64,000 nt of DNA. Origin: Centropus unirufus (taxonomy: Eukaryota > Chordata > Aves > Cuculiformes > Centropidae). A model generated the notes under the pieces. That model did no database searches. It saw only the letters and a list, made by a program, of their open reading frames with translations, and was not told the origin of the DNA. Below are positions 37,681 through 48,510 of this stretch, piece by piece. Each line of letters starts with the position of its first letter. The stretch's first letter is position 1. The DNA lies in the NCBI GenBank assembly GCA_013397695.1, contig VYZI01000085.1, positions 1,256,146 to 1,320,145 on the forward strand, given 5' to 3'. Both the position numbers and the translations under genes were made by a program.

Positions 37681-40600
37681 AAACATCAGTATCTATGCAA
37701 AGGAATACAAAAGGAAAAATAGTAATGGACAGTAAAATAAGTCTCTATGAACTGCCTTGATATTTTCCGCTAAATAATTTCTGTCCCTGTTCTAGTGGAG
37801 TTTCCCCATGGCCTGTTCTGCAGCAAACCCCAATCCAAGCTGTTCTTCTGATTTTCACCTCTTTAAAACAGACCGGTCTTCAGTAGATGTACACAGTCAC
37901 ACGGCCTTCATATTAACATGCCTTATATTAATACAGACGTAAGAAAACTGCATGTTCTAAGGTCTAGGAGAACCTCTGGATACTTTGAAGACAATGGGGA
38001 AACATCTCTACTCATTCAACGTTTCCCCCAAAGAAGCAGAGGATGGCAGTAAGGTCCGGTTGTCCCCTACCAGTGAGCGACATGCCTCCCACCGCTGTAG
38101 GGAACTTTAACTGGGTAAAGGGTTAGGTTCAAAAGCCAGGTTCTACAAAGCCAGGTTCTGTCAACCCTCTGAGGCTTTCACTGCCCCAGCTCAAGGTAGA
38201 ACCGAGTCCAAAGGAGGGACAACTTGTAGCTTATCCCCTAAGAATTTCTCATGCGTTGCCCTGATTTCCGACAATCCAATTCTCCCGATTCTGTATTTTG
38301 GAAATATGGAATTGAAATATGAATTCAGCAGGATATGACATGGTTTGGCTGATTTTCCAATGTCCTTTTGCAGAAGCAGGAGAATTTTCCCAAAGGCAGG
38401 TGTTTGAAGCGCCTCTTTGGGCCATAACGAACTCTGCTGCCTTCGGTCCCCATTGCAAGCCCACCCCTTTCCAATACAGACCCAGGACTGGTTATACTCC
38501 TTCAGGCAAAAATACAGATTAAAAGAACTGTTACTTATTTTTCAAGACCATTACAAATCTTTCTCTCGCCTCTTTCTTCCTTCTCCCAATCCTGTTGACA
38601 CTCAGCTACAGCTCAGATTTATCTTCTCCTTCGCACTCACTGCAAACCGCCCAAGGAGAGACAAATATGCCCACTGTGATACTTTCACCAAGTCTGTAAA
38701 AATCACCTCCTAACACACCAATAGTAGTTAGGGATGTGATTTTTGGCGACGTTTTTATGTAAGATTTAATATAGCATGCAGTTATAATTATGTTTTGCCA
38801 ATACCACTGACAGAAATAAGCCTCCACGTCCGAGATGAAACCAGCAGATACAGCAGTTGGGAAAAGAATTGCCGTGCCTGTAGAACTTCTACAGAAGTTC
38901 CTGTTGGTACCGCTGGATAAGAACACCTTTATTTATTGCAGAGAGAATTTCAGCAGCTTGATCCGAGCCGAGGTGAAGCTTTCCATTACGTCTCGCTATT
39001 TTCAGCTCACCTGGTTGTAGTTTCTTCCTCTTGGGTACCAGGAAGGCTGTGAGGGAAGGCAGCTTCTCCTCTTGGTACATCACCCATATCCTCCTGTCAT
39101 CCCCCATCCTCTTCAGCCGAGTGCCTCCCAACTGACTGGCAGGTCCTATGAAAACACAGCCAGAAGTTTTAGAGCACTAACATTTGAGTTCTCATTTTTT
39201 TCTCAAGGCAGCAAACTCTTTCCCAAAAGCACAAATGTTACTTATAATTTTTACAGGGATATCTAAGAAAAAAAGATGAGCCTTTCCCTATTTCTTAGAC
39301 CCCAAGATTCTTATTGAGGTCTCCTCTTACCAATGAAGAGTCGGTGTGTTAAAGACAATACAATATATTCCACAGAATGGCATGAGGGGAAATTCACAAA
39401 GAATTATATACTCTTATTCCTGAGAAAAAGCTGTAAATATAAGTGAAGAAGCTGATGAAAAATAGAAATTCTTTCCTCTGTAAAAAGCAATTCCAAATAA
39501 GAGACTTATGGTCAAATAACTGAGATTCAAAGGATAGAAAGGAAGTTTGCAAATAAGAGGACAGATGCTGTTAAATCCTCTCTAATTTGCAATTACATAT
39601 TTTACGTATACACTTACCTGCACACATAAAATAGGATTTATGTGTACCTCAGAGGTGGCCCTGAATCACAGGGTTTAAATCTGGAGCCAAGCCTGTATTC
39701 ACACACCCATAAAGCTGGGATTTGAAAATGGGGATTTTTGGTCTCATTTCCTGTACAAAGTAAAGTAGTTGTGAGTTTAAAGGACAGAACCGGGCTTAAA
39801 GGAAAGCAGAGCCAAAGAGATTTCCCTTTAATTCACAGAAAAGTCAACAGAAAGTACTGAGTGAAAAAAAAATCTCTTCATTTGATAACATGTCAAGGAA
39901 AAATACAAGGTCTAAAGGAAGGAGATTCACTGATTTGCAGTGTTAGCAGTACTAAATAATTAAAAGACAGATCAAGGAAAAACAAAAATCCAAAAATAAG
40001 GCATTAAAAATGTCAGGGCTATTCTCTGAATATACGACATACATCAGATTTACAGCTTTTTAGCAAATACTAATAATTTAGATTTAGTAAACGTATTAGT
40101 AACCATCTCTTCCAAAAACAGGAGATATGTATCTAAATTAGATTAATATAAATCAGCCCCTAGATGTCATCGTCGCAGCTGAAATATCACTTAACACCGA
40201 ACTTTCCTAATTCCGTAGTAGAAAAGGCTACGTAAAGCAAAATAAACCATCTAAGTAATATAAATCCTGCTCAGTTTTAATGTCTCCATGCCAAAGCGCA
40301 AAGACCTCCAAGGCTGTGACAAAAGACACGATGAACTCTGACTACACAGATGTGGGTTCTGCCAGCGGGTAAGGGCGGTCACCTCAAAGGACGCGGCAAT
40401 CGAAACCGGAGAGCATAAAGCACCATCCACACCTTCTACAAGGGAAGAGTCCTCCTAACTCCTACCAAAATCCACTTCAGTGCTACAAAAAATTGACACT
40501 TCCCATCACCGACGCATCTCTAGGAGTACCTGGAACACCTGTACCCGCTCTCCCGATACATATAAAAATTTCATTGTTGTTTTATAAATCCCACAAGGCC

Positions 40601-41020
40601 TTTGTTTTCTACAATGTCTTGTAGGAACAAGCTCCAGAGGCTGATTGCACGTACATAAGAAAAAAACCCGCTAAAACTTCCTGTGCCTGTTCTGAAAGCG
40701 CAACCGCTTCCCTGAATGTCTAATTAGCCTAATGAGCATATTTCAAGTGCGATTTATTCTCTTTATACCATTTCTTATCCTTATGTATCAACCATCCTCT
40801 TGCACATTGTCCTAACGAAGCCATGCAGTGTTCATACTTGCCGTGTAATTTTTCTGTGCTTTTAATAACTTTTACCTCATCTGCAATATTTTCCCTCCGA
40901 ACAGAGTCCTACTCCATACCCAGGAACACCGCACCATTTTTCCTATACAATTTCCTTACCACTTTTCTCTTGCTCTCCGTGTTTCCATACATTATACACC
41001 AGGTTATACATTATGCATTT
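37681..41020. other. Intergenic DNA, no gene identified
   Basis: Non-coding. An imperfect duplication AAAGCCAGGTTCTACA / AAAGCCAGGTTCTGTC lies at about 38,130-38,162. No gene recognised. Confidence 0.5.
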
Positions 41021-41053
41021 ATATGTGTATATATATATGTGTGTGTGTGTGTG
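41021..41053. repeat. (AT)n(GT)n compound microsatellite
   Basis: An alternating TA run passes directly into an alternating TG run of about 14 bases. This alternating purine-pyrimidine DNA can adopt Z-form and is likely to vary in length. Confidence 0.95.
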
Positions 41054-41878
41054 AATACATCATATATGTTACATCACAAGCATTATACATCATAATACAA
41101 GTTTGCAAATTTTTACATTTAAAGAGTCAAAACATCCCCTGCATGAGGCTCAATTCCACAGCCAGGGCTTCCACGATGCCAGCCCAATAAATCAAATTAG
41201 CCAATACATGCGCACCTATGTAAATATATGCAAAATCTTCCTTCATTTTGTAGCTGAGGAACTCCCAAAATTTATTGGTCATATGATAATCAGCTGATTG
41301 ATGCATTTTGCACTTTTCCCCCAGAAAGAGAAGGTTGTGAGCAGATAAACCGTGCAGGCAGATCCGGACGCTGTTAAAGGACTCCGCTCCCCACAGCTCG
41401 TTCCTAAGACACCAGCGGAGAACGCCGATCATCAACAGGGCCCTCAAAATTAACGCCGATCTACAAACCCAAATCTCTGCCATGTCTCTAGGTAAATCGT
41501 GTTGGTTGGCCAGCAGAGCGCCCTTTCTGTGGTTCCCCCCCGAAAAAAAAGACGATAGTGTGAAGAAACATTGTATGGGAATCCTGCCTAAGTGGCGTGA
41601 TGAAGGTAAGGAACAATGAATGATTGCACAGTAATAAGCAAAAGCCAGTCAAAAAGAGTGAGAGAAACAAAGCCCGGATCCACTTGCAGTTATTCTACAA
41701 AGACAACAGAAGATTCCTGACTCCCAACAGCGTTGCGGAGCTACGGCAAATTCCACCTCTTTATGGTGGGTCAATGTCATGATAGAGTAAAGCCACCACC
41801 AGGCGGCCAAGAGCTAAAACTTAAGTGAAACAAAAAATGAAAAACTACTTCTTCAGATGTCTCTCAACAGGCTCCGGC
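41054..41878. other. Intergenic DNA, no gene identified
   Basis: Non-coding. Nothing recognised apart from a C-run/A-run junction at about 41,536-41,551. Confidence 0.5.
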
Positions 41879-42072
41879 ACTACAGGGAAGTTGGGCGGTG
41901 CTTTTTATCAAGGAGTGCATGGATAGGATGACGAGGGATGGTTTTAGCTCAAAGAGGGGAGGTATTAGATATTGGGAAGCAATGTTTTCCTCGGAGGGCG
42001 GCCCCAGCCCAGGCTGCCCAGGTTGGACCTGGATGGGCTTTAAGGTCCCTTCCAACCCAAACCATTCCATGA
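41879..42072 (+). mobile_element. CR1: CR1 LINE 3'-end fragment with internal deletion
   Basis: Recognisable CR1 blocks in order: a GGAGTGCATGGATAGGATGA block, TTAGATATTGGGAAGCAATG, GCTGCCCAGGTTGGACCTGG, GGGCTTTAAGGTCCCTTCC and CCAAACCATTCCATGAC. The part normally between 'CCCAGG' and 'TTGGA' is missing, so the copy has an internal deletion. Confidence 0.9.
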
Positions 42073-43159
42073 CTGTACTCTTGTTTACTCAAGAAGAGAC
42101 GTACCAGCCAAGGTCCCTGTTCCAGCCCGTGCTCCACACAGGATTCACGTCTGTTGTACGTTGAGTTATGAAGCAGTTTATTTAATCTCCACTCAGGAGA
42201 TTCAGGGACCCCATTTATATAATACATTATAATAATGCAAAAATTATAGAGCTTTTGGAACGGTGTTGGAACAGTCAGGCACAAAAGTGTAGGAAACTCA
42301 TGGGCTAAATTGAATTTTTTATTGACAGCTATATAAGTCATTGCTGTACAAGTCATTAATGAAAATAAGCCTAATCATTAATCTTGACGACTGAAAAGAC
42401 TTTTGAGACAAAGAATAAACAAACACCTTATAGCAAATTCCTATACACAGACTGCCCTTAAATTTATACCAAAAAAGTGTGTATGGGGTCTGACACATAA
42501 AAGGCAAAATTGTGCCCGTGACTCTTTTCATGTAACAAATTAAGAAAATCCGCAGTGATCCCCTTCACAGTGGCTCCTTCTGAGCAGACACACGGCTGCA
42601 CACGATGCTGTCAGCCCAAAGCAATTCAGTTTCTGAAAGGTGGTTGAGGATCTCCATCGGTTTGGCTTTCCCACCTCCCACCAGAAAAACGTGGGTTCCT
42701 CTGAGCACCCATCAGGATCTTTGGGAAGAAGGAGCCAGGCCTGGGAAGAGGGCGGGTGCTCAAACACAAGGATCTTGTTATGAGCTAAAAACGGCTCAAG
42801 CGCTTTTTTTTGTCAAAAAAAGACAAAGCGCTGTCATGGACATTTGTCATGAACACGACAAATATGAAAGGAACTTTGGGAATGAAGAAGTCTTTCCAAG
42901 GAATGTGAAAGTGTAAAATCTAAACCGGTTTTGGTTGTACCATCATGCTTACAGGGAGCATGAAATCTTTAACTTATCCCAGCTTAATTACAACGAAGAA
43001 TAACGGGGTATGTGGAAAGGGTTGCTATCAGCCCGGCATTTTTAATCAGAGCGGATCGTAGCATATTCTGGCTGTATAAAAAGGGGGGAGTCTATTCCCT
43101 GCAGTTTATATTTGGAAACAGTTGCACTGATTTTCTGTTTTAGACCCAAAATGAGAGCA
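42073..43159. other. Intergenic DNA with a bulged hairpin
   Basis: Non-coding. A bulged inverted repeat (AGCGCTTT...TTTGTC against GACAAAGCGCT) spans 42,799-42,832. No gene or repeat family was recognised. Confidence 0.45.
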
Positions 43160-43694
43160 GGTCACAGAGTGCCACATCTAAACACTTTTTGAACACCTCC
43201 AGGGATGGTGAGGCCACCACTGCCCTGGGCAGCCTCTGCCAGCGCTTCACCACTCTTTTAGTAAAGAAATGTTTTGGACTATCCAGTCTACACCTCACCT
43301 GGTCCAACTTGAGGCCATTTCCTCTCATTCTATGACTGGGAGAAGAGTCCGGTCCCCACCTCACTCCAATCTCCTTTCCAGAAGCTGCAGGGAGGGATGA
43401 GGTCTCCCCTCAGCCTCCTCCTCTCCAGGCTGAACAGCCCCAGGCCCCTCAGCTGCTCCCAGAACCCCTGGGCTCCAGCCCCTTCCCCAGCTCCGTTCCC
43501 CTCCCCTGGATGAGCTCCAGCCCCTCAAGGTCTTTCTTGGAGAGGCCCAAAGCTGAACCCGGGATTTGAGGTGCAGCCGGGTCCAGGGGGGCGATTCCTT
43601 CCGTGCTCCTGCTGGCCACACCATGGCTGATCCAAGCCAGGAGCTGTTGGCCTTCTTGGCCGCCTGGGCCGGTTCTGGCTCATGTTCAGCCTCT
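43160..43694 (-). mobile_element. CR1: CR1 LINE fragment, antisense
   Basis: Reads on the minus strand. On the plus strand one sees AACACCTCCAGGGATGGTGA, CCACTGCCCTGGGCAGCC, CACCTGGTCCAACTTGAGGC, CATTTCCTCTCATTCTATGA, CTCTCCAGGCTGAACAGCCC and GAGCTGTTGGCCTTCTTGGC. These are reverse complements of the CR1 3' UTR and ORF2 end in the correct order. It lies about 0.5 kb upstream of the ZNF507 CpG island. Confidence 0.93.
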
Positions 43695-44189
43695 GTCACT
43701 GCTGCCTGAAGGGCCAGCAAATAAACTTTCCAAGATCCACGTTGGAGTTGCAGGAAGCACAGACCTTTTAACCAGCCCCGAGCAACACGAGCTTCGATCT
43801 CCACCCGTCACGTGCAGTGAGAGACCGGCCGGTAACCAAACACATTTCCCATTTACAGGCACATGAATAAATTTTCCCAGAAATTTTATACCTGCTCTGT
43901 TACCTCCCAAGGACTCATTTTAATATTATTACGAACTTCACGACAGTCAAAACTCCGGCTAATTTGGAGCTTCGGAGCCAGCTCTGCCTGACTCTGCTTT
44001 TGGGACAGGGCGAGCCCGAGGGCATGGGTGGCTACAGAGGGGACCCCCGGTGAGCTCGGGTCACCCTCAACACCACACGTCGCCACCTCCAAGGGATGAG
44101 CGGTGTCCGCAGGCACGGAAAGAAACACGAAGACGCGATTTGAGCTTAAAAATATTCCACTTTTGCACTCGTAACTACTCCTTGTGTCA
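43695..44189. other. Proximal upstream flank of ZNF507
   Basis: Unique non-coding sequence between the antisense CR1 and the CpG island, with CpG density rising to the right. No exon of a divergent transcript was recognised, although CpG-island promoters are often bidirectional. Confidence 0.4.
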
Positions 44190-44378
44190 ACCCCGGCTCC
44201 TTTTCCCGCGGGCACCGCCCCAGGGCTGGAAGGGACCTCCAAGCCCACGCAGCTCCCCCTCCCCAGGGTCCGGGCGCCCAAGCAGCGGCCCCGGGCTCCT
44301 TCCCGCCCTGGGCCCGGGGCGAGCAGCGGGCGCGGAGCGCAGGGAGAGGCCGCGGCCGCCACGGCCGGGGCGGCGCCC

Positions 44379-44392
44379 GTCGCCATGGCAAC
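44379..44392. promoter_or_regulatory. RFX X-box
   Basis: GTCGCCATGGCAAC fits the full X-box pattern GTNRCC-(0 to 3 bases)-RGYAAC with a two-base spacer and both half-sites intact. RFX transcription factors bind such sites. It lies about 80-90 bases upstream of the presumed transcription start. Confidence 0.65.
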
Positions 44393-44445
44393 GGCGGGGA
44401 GGCGGGGCGGGCGCGCCGGTCGGTCACCTGACCCGAGCGCGCCGG

Positions 44446-44455
44446 TCACGTGATC
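44446..44455. promoter_or_regulatory. CACGTG E-box (USF/MITF-TFE-type)
   Basis: GTCACGTGAT is a palindromic-core E-box in the context preferred by USF and MiT/TFE factors. It lies about 15-25 bases upstream of the YY1-type element. Confidence 0.6.
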
Positions 44456-44464
44456 CGCTCCCCA

Positions 44465-44532
44465 GCGTCGCCATCTTGAAGCGGCGGCCGTGGGGACGGG
44501 GCGGCGCTGCCTTCCTTCGCCTCCCGAGGCAG
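44465..44532 (+). other. ZNF507: ZNF507 probable non-coding exon 1 (5' UTR)
   Basis: The 3' boundary is a good splice donor, GAGGCAG|GTGCGGAG, after 44,532. The 5' end is an estimate from the YY1 element. There is no ATG in the proposed exon, and only five bases (GTATT) of the next exon come before the start codon, so the mRNA would have no upstream open frame. Joining to the acceptor at 46,390/46,391 gives an intron of 1,858 bases that includes the assembly gap. Alternative first exons cannot be excluded. Confidence 0.6.
44470..44478 (+). promoter_or_regulatory. YY1-type start-site element
   Basis: GTCGCCATCTTG is the reverse complement form of the AANATGGCGGC YY1 element, with one mismatch. 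In CpG-island genes this orientation usually falls within a few tens of bases downstream of the start site, so transcription probably begins around 44,455-44,475. Confidence 0.6.
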
Positions 44533-44707
44533 GTGCGGAGCGGGGCGGGGGCGCCGGGCAGCGCGAGCCCCGGCGGGGGCGGCCCCCGGCAGGGCCTGCC
44601 CCACCGAGGAGCCGGGCGGGACGGGACGGGGCTGGGGGCGGCGTGGGCAGAGCCCGCCCTGCCCCACCGAGCGCCGCGGCGCTGCCTGCGCCTTTCCCGG
44701 GCACGGC

Positions 44708-45454
44708 ACGGCCTTCCCTCCTTTCCTCCTGCCTTCCCTCCCTCCCTCCTGCCTGCCTTCCTTCCTTCCTTCCCTCCTTCCTTCCTGCCTTCCCTCCCTT
44801 TTTCCTTCCTTCCCTCCTTCCTTCCTGCCTTCCCTCCCTTTTTCCTTCCTTCCCTCCTTCCTTCCTGCCTTCCCTCCTTTTTTCCTTCCTTCCCTCCCTT
44901 TTTCCTTCCTTCCCTCCCTCCTTCCTNNNNNNNNNNNNNNNNNNNNNNNNNNNNNNNNNNNNNNNNNNNNNNNNNNNNNNNNNNNNNNNNNNNNNNNNNN
45001 NNNNNNNNNNNNNNNNNNNNNNNNNNNNNNNNNNNNNNNNNNNNNNNNNNNNNNNNNNNNNNNNNNNNNNNNNNNNNNNNNNNNNNNNNNNNNNNNNNNN
45101 NNNNNNNNNNNNNNNNNNNNNNNNNNNNNNNNNNNNNNNNNNNNNNNNNNNNNNNNNNNNNNNNNNNNNNNNNNNNNNNNNNNNNNNNNNNNNNNNNNNN
45201 NNNNNNNNNNNNNNNNNNNNNNNNNNNNNNNNNNNNNNNNNNNNNNNNNNNNNNNNNNNNNNNNNNNNNNNNNNNNNNNNNNNNNNNNNNNNNNNNNNNN
45301 NNNNNNNNNNNNNNNNNNNNNNNNNNNNNNNNNNNNNNNNNNNNNNNNNNNNNNNNNNNNNNNNNNNNNNNNNNNNNNNNNNNNNNNNNNNNNNNNNNNN
45401 NNNNNNNNNNNNNNNNNNNNNNNNNNNNNNNNNNNNNNNNNNNNNNNNNNNNNN
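44708..45454 (+). repeat. Pyrimidine tract with 40-bp higher-order repeat, running into an assembly gap
   Basis: A nearly pure C/T strand (CCTT, CCCT and CCTG units) starts at about 44,712. From 44,781 it settles into a 40-base higher-order unit, CTTCCTGCCTTCCCTCCCTT followed by TTTCCTTCCTTCCCTCCTTC. Copies sit at 44,781-44,820 and 44,821-44,860, with a slightly altered one at 44,861-44,900. Bases 44,927-45,454 are N, so the true array length is unknown. It lies in ZNF507 intron 1, less than 250 bases after the presumed exon 1. Confidence 0.85.
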
Positions 45455-46390
45455 TTTCCCAGTAAATACATGTCTGGCACAGGCAATGTTAGACATGTAT
45501 TTTCAGAACTAACTTTCCCTGCCAGACTTTCTCTCCAGCTCCCCCTGCCCCCCAGCTCTGCTGACATCAGTGTCTTCCTGTAAATTTACACCCGTTGCCT
45601 TCGATTTTAAGGCCACCGTGCCGTACGCTCGCCTGTGGTTTACGGTGAGGTGTGCTTAAAGGAAGTCGAAGTGGAAATAGTTATTGCTTTTGGCTCTCCC
45701 TCAAAGCAGAAAGAAATTGCTCTTTATAATGTCTCTGCCAATTGATTTTTATTTTTTTTCCCCTACAATTAAAGAACTGGAAAAAAAGCTACAATTAGTA
45801 CCTGTTCTAGAAAATGACCTCTCTAATTAATGGTATGATTTGACATTTGAATGGTCTTTAATATAGTCATAGTGAAATGATTCATGCAAGTCAATACCAG
45901 AATGACTTCTTTTTCCCAGCATTTCAAGTAAAAAAAAAATCCTTACTATTGTCAGTCATGTGGTTTGCAAATTTTTGATTGTTTTAGAAGACGTCAGTGT
46001 GAGATTAAATACGTCGGGAAGACTTTTTCCTGTTATATCCTGGCTTTTAAACAGAAGGACGCTACTGCTGGTATATTGAAGTGTCTGGTATTTAAATGTG
46101 CGGTCCCTGGAAATAAAAAGGCGACCACTGTCGTGGCGCGGCTCAGCCCGTGCTTGTGTGACACCTGCCCTGCTCACAGCCAGGAGGCCACGGGTGCTCT
46201 GGGAATGACTCTGCCCAGCTGTGGTGTCGATGCTCTGCTAAATGCCCCCACATCTGGCGGTTTTACTCATTTGGGGAGGTTTTATAAAGTTAGCGGCACG
46301 GTCAGTAGAGGCAGAGATCTCAGCCCTGGGTTGCGTTTGTATGATTTTGTGTGTGCCAATGTCGCTGTTCTCTAAACCCCCTTCTCCCAG
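45455..46390 (+). other. ZNF507: ZNF507 intron 1, 3' part
   Basis: Non-coding sequence ending in the acceptor CCCCTTCTCCCAG at 46,390. A continuous open frame begins at a GTG/ATG-like codon at 46,351 in front of the exon, but this part lies inside the intron and is not expected to be translated. A short inverted pair of ACATGTCT/AGACATGT lies at about 45,469-45,499. Confidence 0.65.
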
Positions 46391-46395
46391 GTATT

Positions 46396-48510
46396 ATGGA
46401 AGAAGGAAGCGGTGTGGCAGTGTTGATGCCAAATATTGGGGACCAGGAGGCTGTGCTCATCTCTGAAGCCGTCATCGCTCCAGCCCTGCAGAACGGCGAA
46501 GAGCAGAGGAAATGTAAAACCGACCCACTGATCCACGTCATCCAGAAACTGAGCAGAATTGTCGAAAGTGAGAAGTCCCAAAGATGCCTTTTAATAGGGA
46601 AAAAACGTTCCCACCCTAATGCTTCCGCACAGCCCTTCGACGCAGGTGATCTTTGTGAAATCCCAGCTAAAGCAATCGAGCTCTCCGTGATTGCTGCTAA
46701 AAAGACTGGAGAGTTACAAGCAGATTATTTTGTGACTGAATGTCTTCCCCAAAGCCACAAAAAGGTGACGTGCTACCAGTGCAGCCTGTGTAAGTTCCTC
46801 TCTCCTTCTCTTCTGACGCTACAAGAACACGTGAAGCAGCACGGACAGAAAAATGAAGTGATATTGATGTGCTCAGAATGTCATTTTGCATCTAAAAACC
46901 AAGAAGAACTCGAATCCCACTTCCAAAGTCACCATGAGAACGATGGTAAAAATAGCGTCCAGACCAAAGCGCAGCACTGTGGGAGTGTCGGGAGCCCGTT
47001 CCGGCAGGGCCCGCTGGAAGGAAACGTCAAATCAGGGACTGATCAGACAGGAAATGTGGAATGTAAAGATCCAGCTCGGTCCGCTCCTCAGGCTGAGGTG
47101 GGCAGGAGGAAGTGGTACACGTACGAGCAGTACGGCATGTACCGCTGCCTCATCTGTCGGTACACCTGTGGGCAGCAGAGGATGCTGAAGACGCACGCTT
47201 GGAAGCACGCGGGGGAGGTTGATTGCTCCTACCCTATCTTTGAGGAAGAAAACGAAGCGACCGGCCTGGCCGAGGCTGGTGTAACTCACCCTCCTCACAG
47301 CGTGGATACAGTGGTTCTTGCTTTGGAAAACAATGACCTCGATATCCAGAGCGAGCCTTCTCTCCACCTTCAGGTTTGCAATTCGGAGCAGCTGTCGAGT
47401 AAATCGCCTGGAGAAGCGAATGTGGAAGAGGCCTTGAATCAGCCTGGACCACGTTCTCCTGCTTCAGAGGTTTTGGAGGAGCCTGTGTCAGACACAGAAC
47501 CGGATAATACAGTGACTGAGAGCCTGCTTTCGTCAGCACACAAAATCATCAGCTGTAGCCCAAATAAGAAGGGTCACATTAATGTAATAGTGGAGCGTTT
47601 GCCAGGTGCTGAAGAAAGTCTCTTACAAAAGCCTTTCTTGGTGAACACCGACATGGAAACGGAAAAAAAATTAACCTCGGAGGAGCCCCGTGGTACTGGT
47701 GAGGAGCCCAGGGAAGTTCATCACCCAGAGGAAATTCAAGAAGTCATGGGAAGGAATGCTACCGAGAAAAAAGATAAGGAATTAAGCTCTAATAAAACCG
47801 TAACAACTGATGAAAACGTGCCTCCCGCACGAAGAAGGACCAATTCAGAGTCTTTGCGACTCCACTCCCTGGCTGCAGAAGCTCTCGTTACGATGCCAAT
47901 TCGAGCTGCAGAACTAACAAGGCCTGGCTTCAGGACCCTGACCGGACAAGATGCTGCGGATGCAGGGGCAGGACAAGAAGAAGCTGATGGCCCGTGCACG
48001 GCTCCTCCTAAAGTGGTGTCCTCGCTCCAGAGTCCTTCAGAGATCAGCAGCTTCCACCAAAGTGAGTGTGCAATAGTTGAGATAGAGAAGGAAAGGCCGG
48101 AGCTGGCGGAAGCACCCATCAAAATGGGCATCAGCATGTCGCTGCTCACGGTCATCGAGAAACTGAAGGAGAGGACGGACCAGAACGCGTCCGACGATGA
48201 CATCTTGAAAGAATTGCAAGACAACGCCCAGTGCCAAAACGCAAACGACGCAACCATTCCTGGGAGCAACCTGGTGGAGTACATACCCACCGCCGAGCGG
48301 CCCTACCGCTGCCGCCTCTGCCACTACAGCAGCGGCAACAAGGGCTACATAAAGCAGCACCTGCGAGTCCATCGCCAGCGGCAGCCCTACCAGTGCCCCA
48401 TCTGCGAGCACATCGCCAGCAACAGCAAGGACTTGGAGAGCCACATGATCCACCACTGCAAGACACGGATGTATCAGTGCAAGCAGTGTGAGGAATCCTT
48501 TCATTATAAG
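46396..48510 (+). CDS. ZNF507: ZNF507 coding exon 2 (residues 1-705)
   Basis: The large first coding exon carries 75% of the protein: fingers 1-5 and the first part of finger 6. The exon itself begins at 46,391 after CTTCTCCCAG. It ends in phase 0 after TTTCATTATAAG with donor GTAAAG, cutting finger 6 between its two cysteines and its two histidines. Reading on through the donor gives 16 more codons before a stop at 48,559-48,561. Confidence 0.95.

Larger units (their letters stand above)
44190..44720 (+). promoter_or_regulatory. ZNF507: ZNF507 CpG-island promoter
   Basis: Very GC- and CpG-rich, TATA-less, and placed 1.7-2.2 kb before the start codon. It holds an RFX-type X-box (44,379-44,392), a GGTCACCTGACC inverted repeat (44,423-44,434), a GTCACGTGAT E-box (44,446-44,455) and a GCCATCTTG YY1-type element (44,470-44,478). 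YY1 elements of this type typically sit at or just after the start site of CpG-island promoters. A GGCGCGCCGGTC block (about 44,411-44,422), of which GCGCGCCGGTC recurs at about 44,438-44,448, precedes the two TCAC boxes. This suggests a small internal duplication. All of this is inferred from motif matches. Confidence 0.8.

Noticed and set aside
42799..42832. Inverted repeat as a possible MITE or small RNA
   Set aside because: Short arms with a five-base bulge in a T-run, no target-site duplication and no second copy seen.
1..44190. tRNA, snRNA, endogenous retrovirus or TSHZ3 exon in the upstream region
   Set aside because: No cloverleaf with A/B boxes, no LTR pair with primer-binding site, and no sequence resembling TSHZ3 exons was found by eye. 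A dedicated search (tRNAscan-SE, RepeatMasker, protein alignment) would settle this.
43886..45567. Long frames of 340-536 codons across the second gap on both strands
   Set aside because: They consist of the pyrimidine repeat (PS/FL or EGRK repeats) and N, with no coding signature.
46351..46395. Upstream in-frame extension of the ZNF507 reading frame
   Set aside because: It lies before the splice acceptor CTTCTCCCAG at 46,390, so it is intronic. The ATG at 46,396 has good context and matches the known N-terminus.
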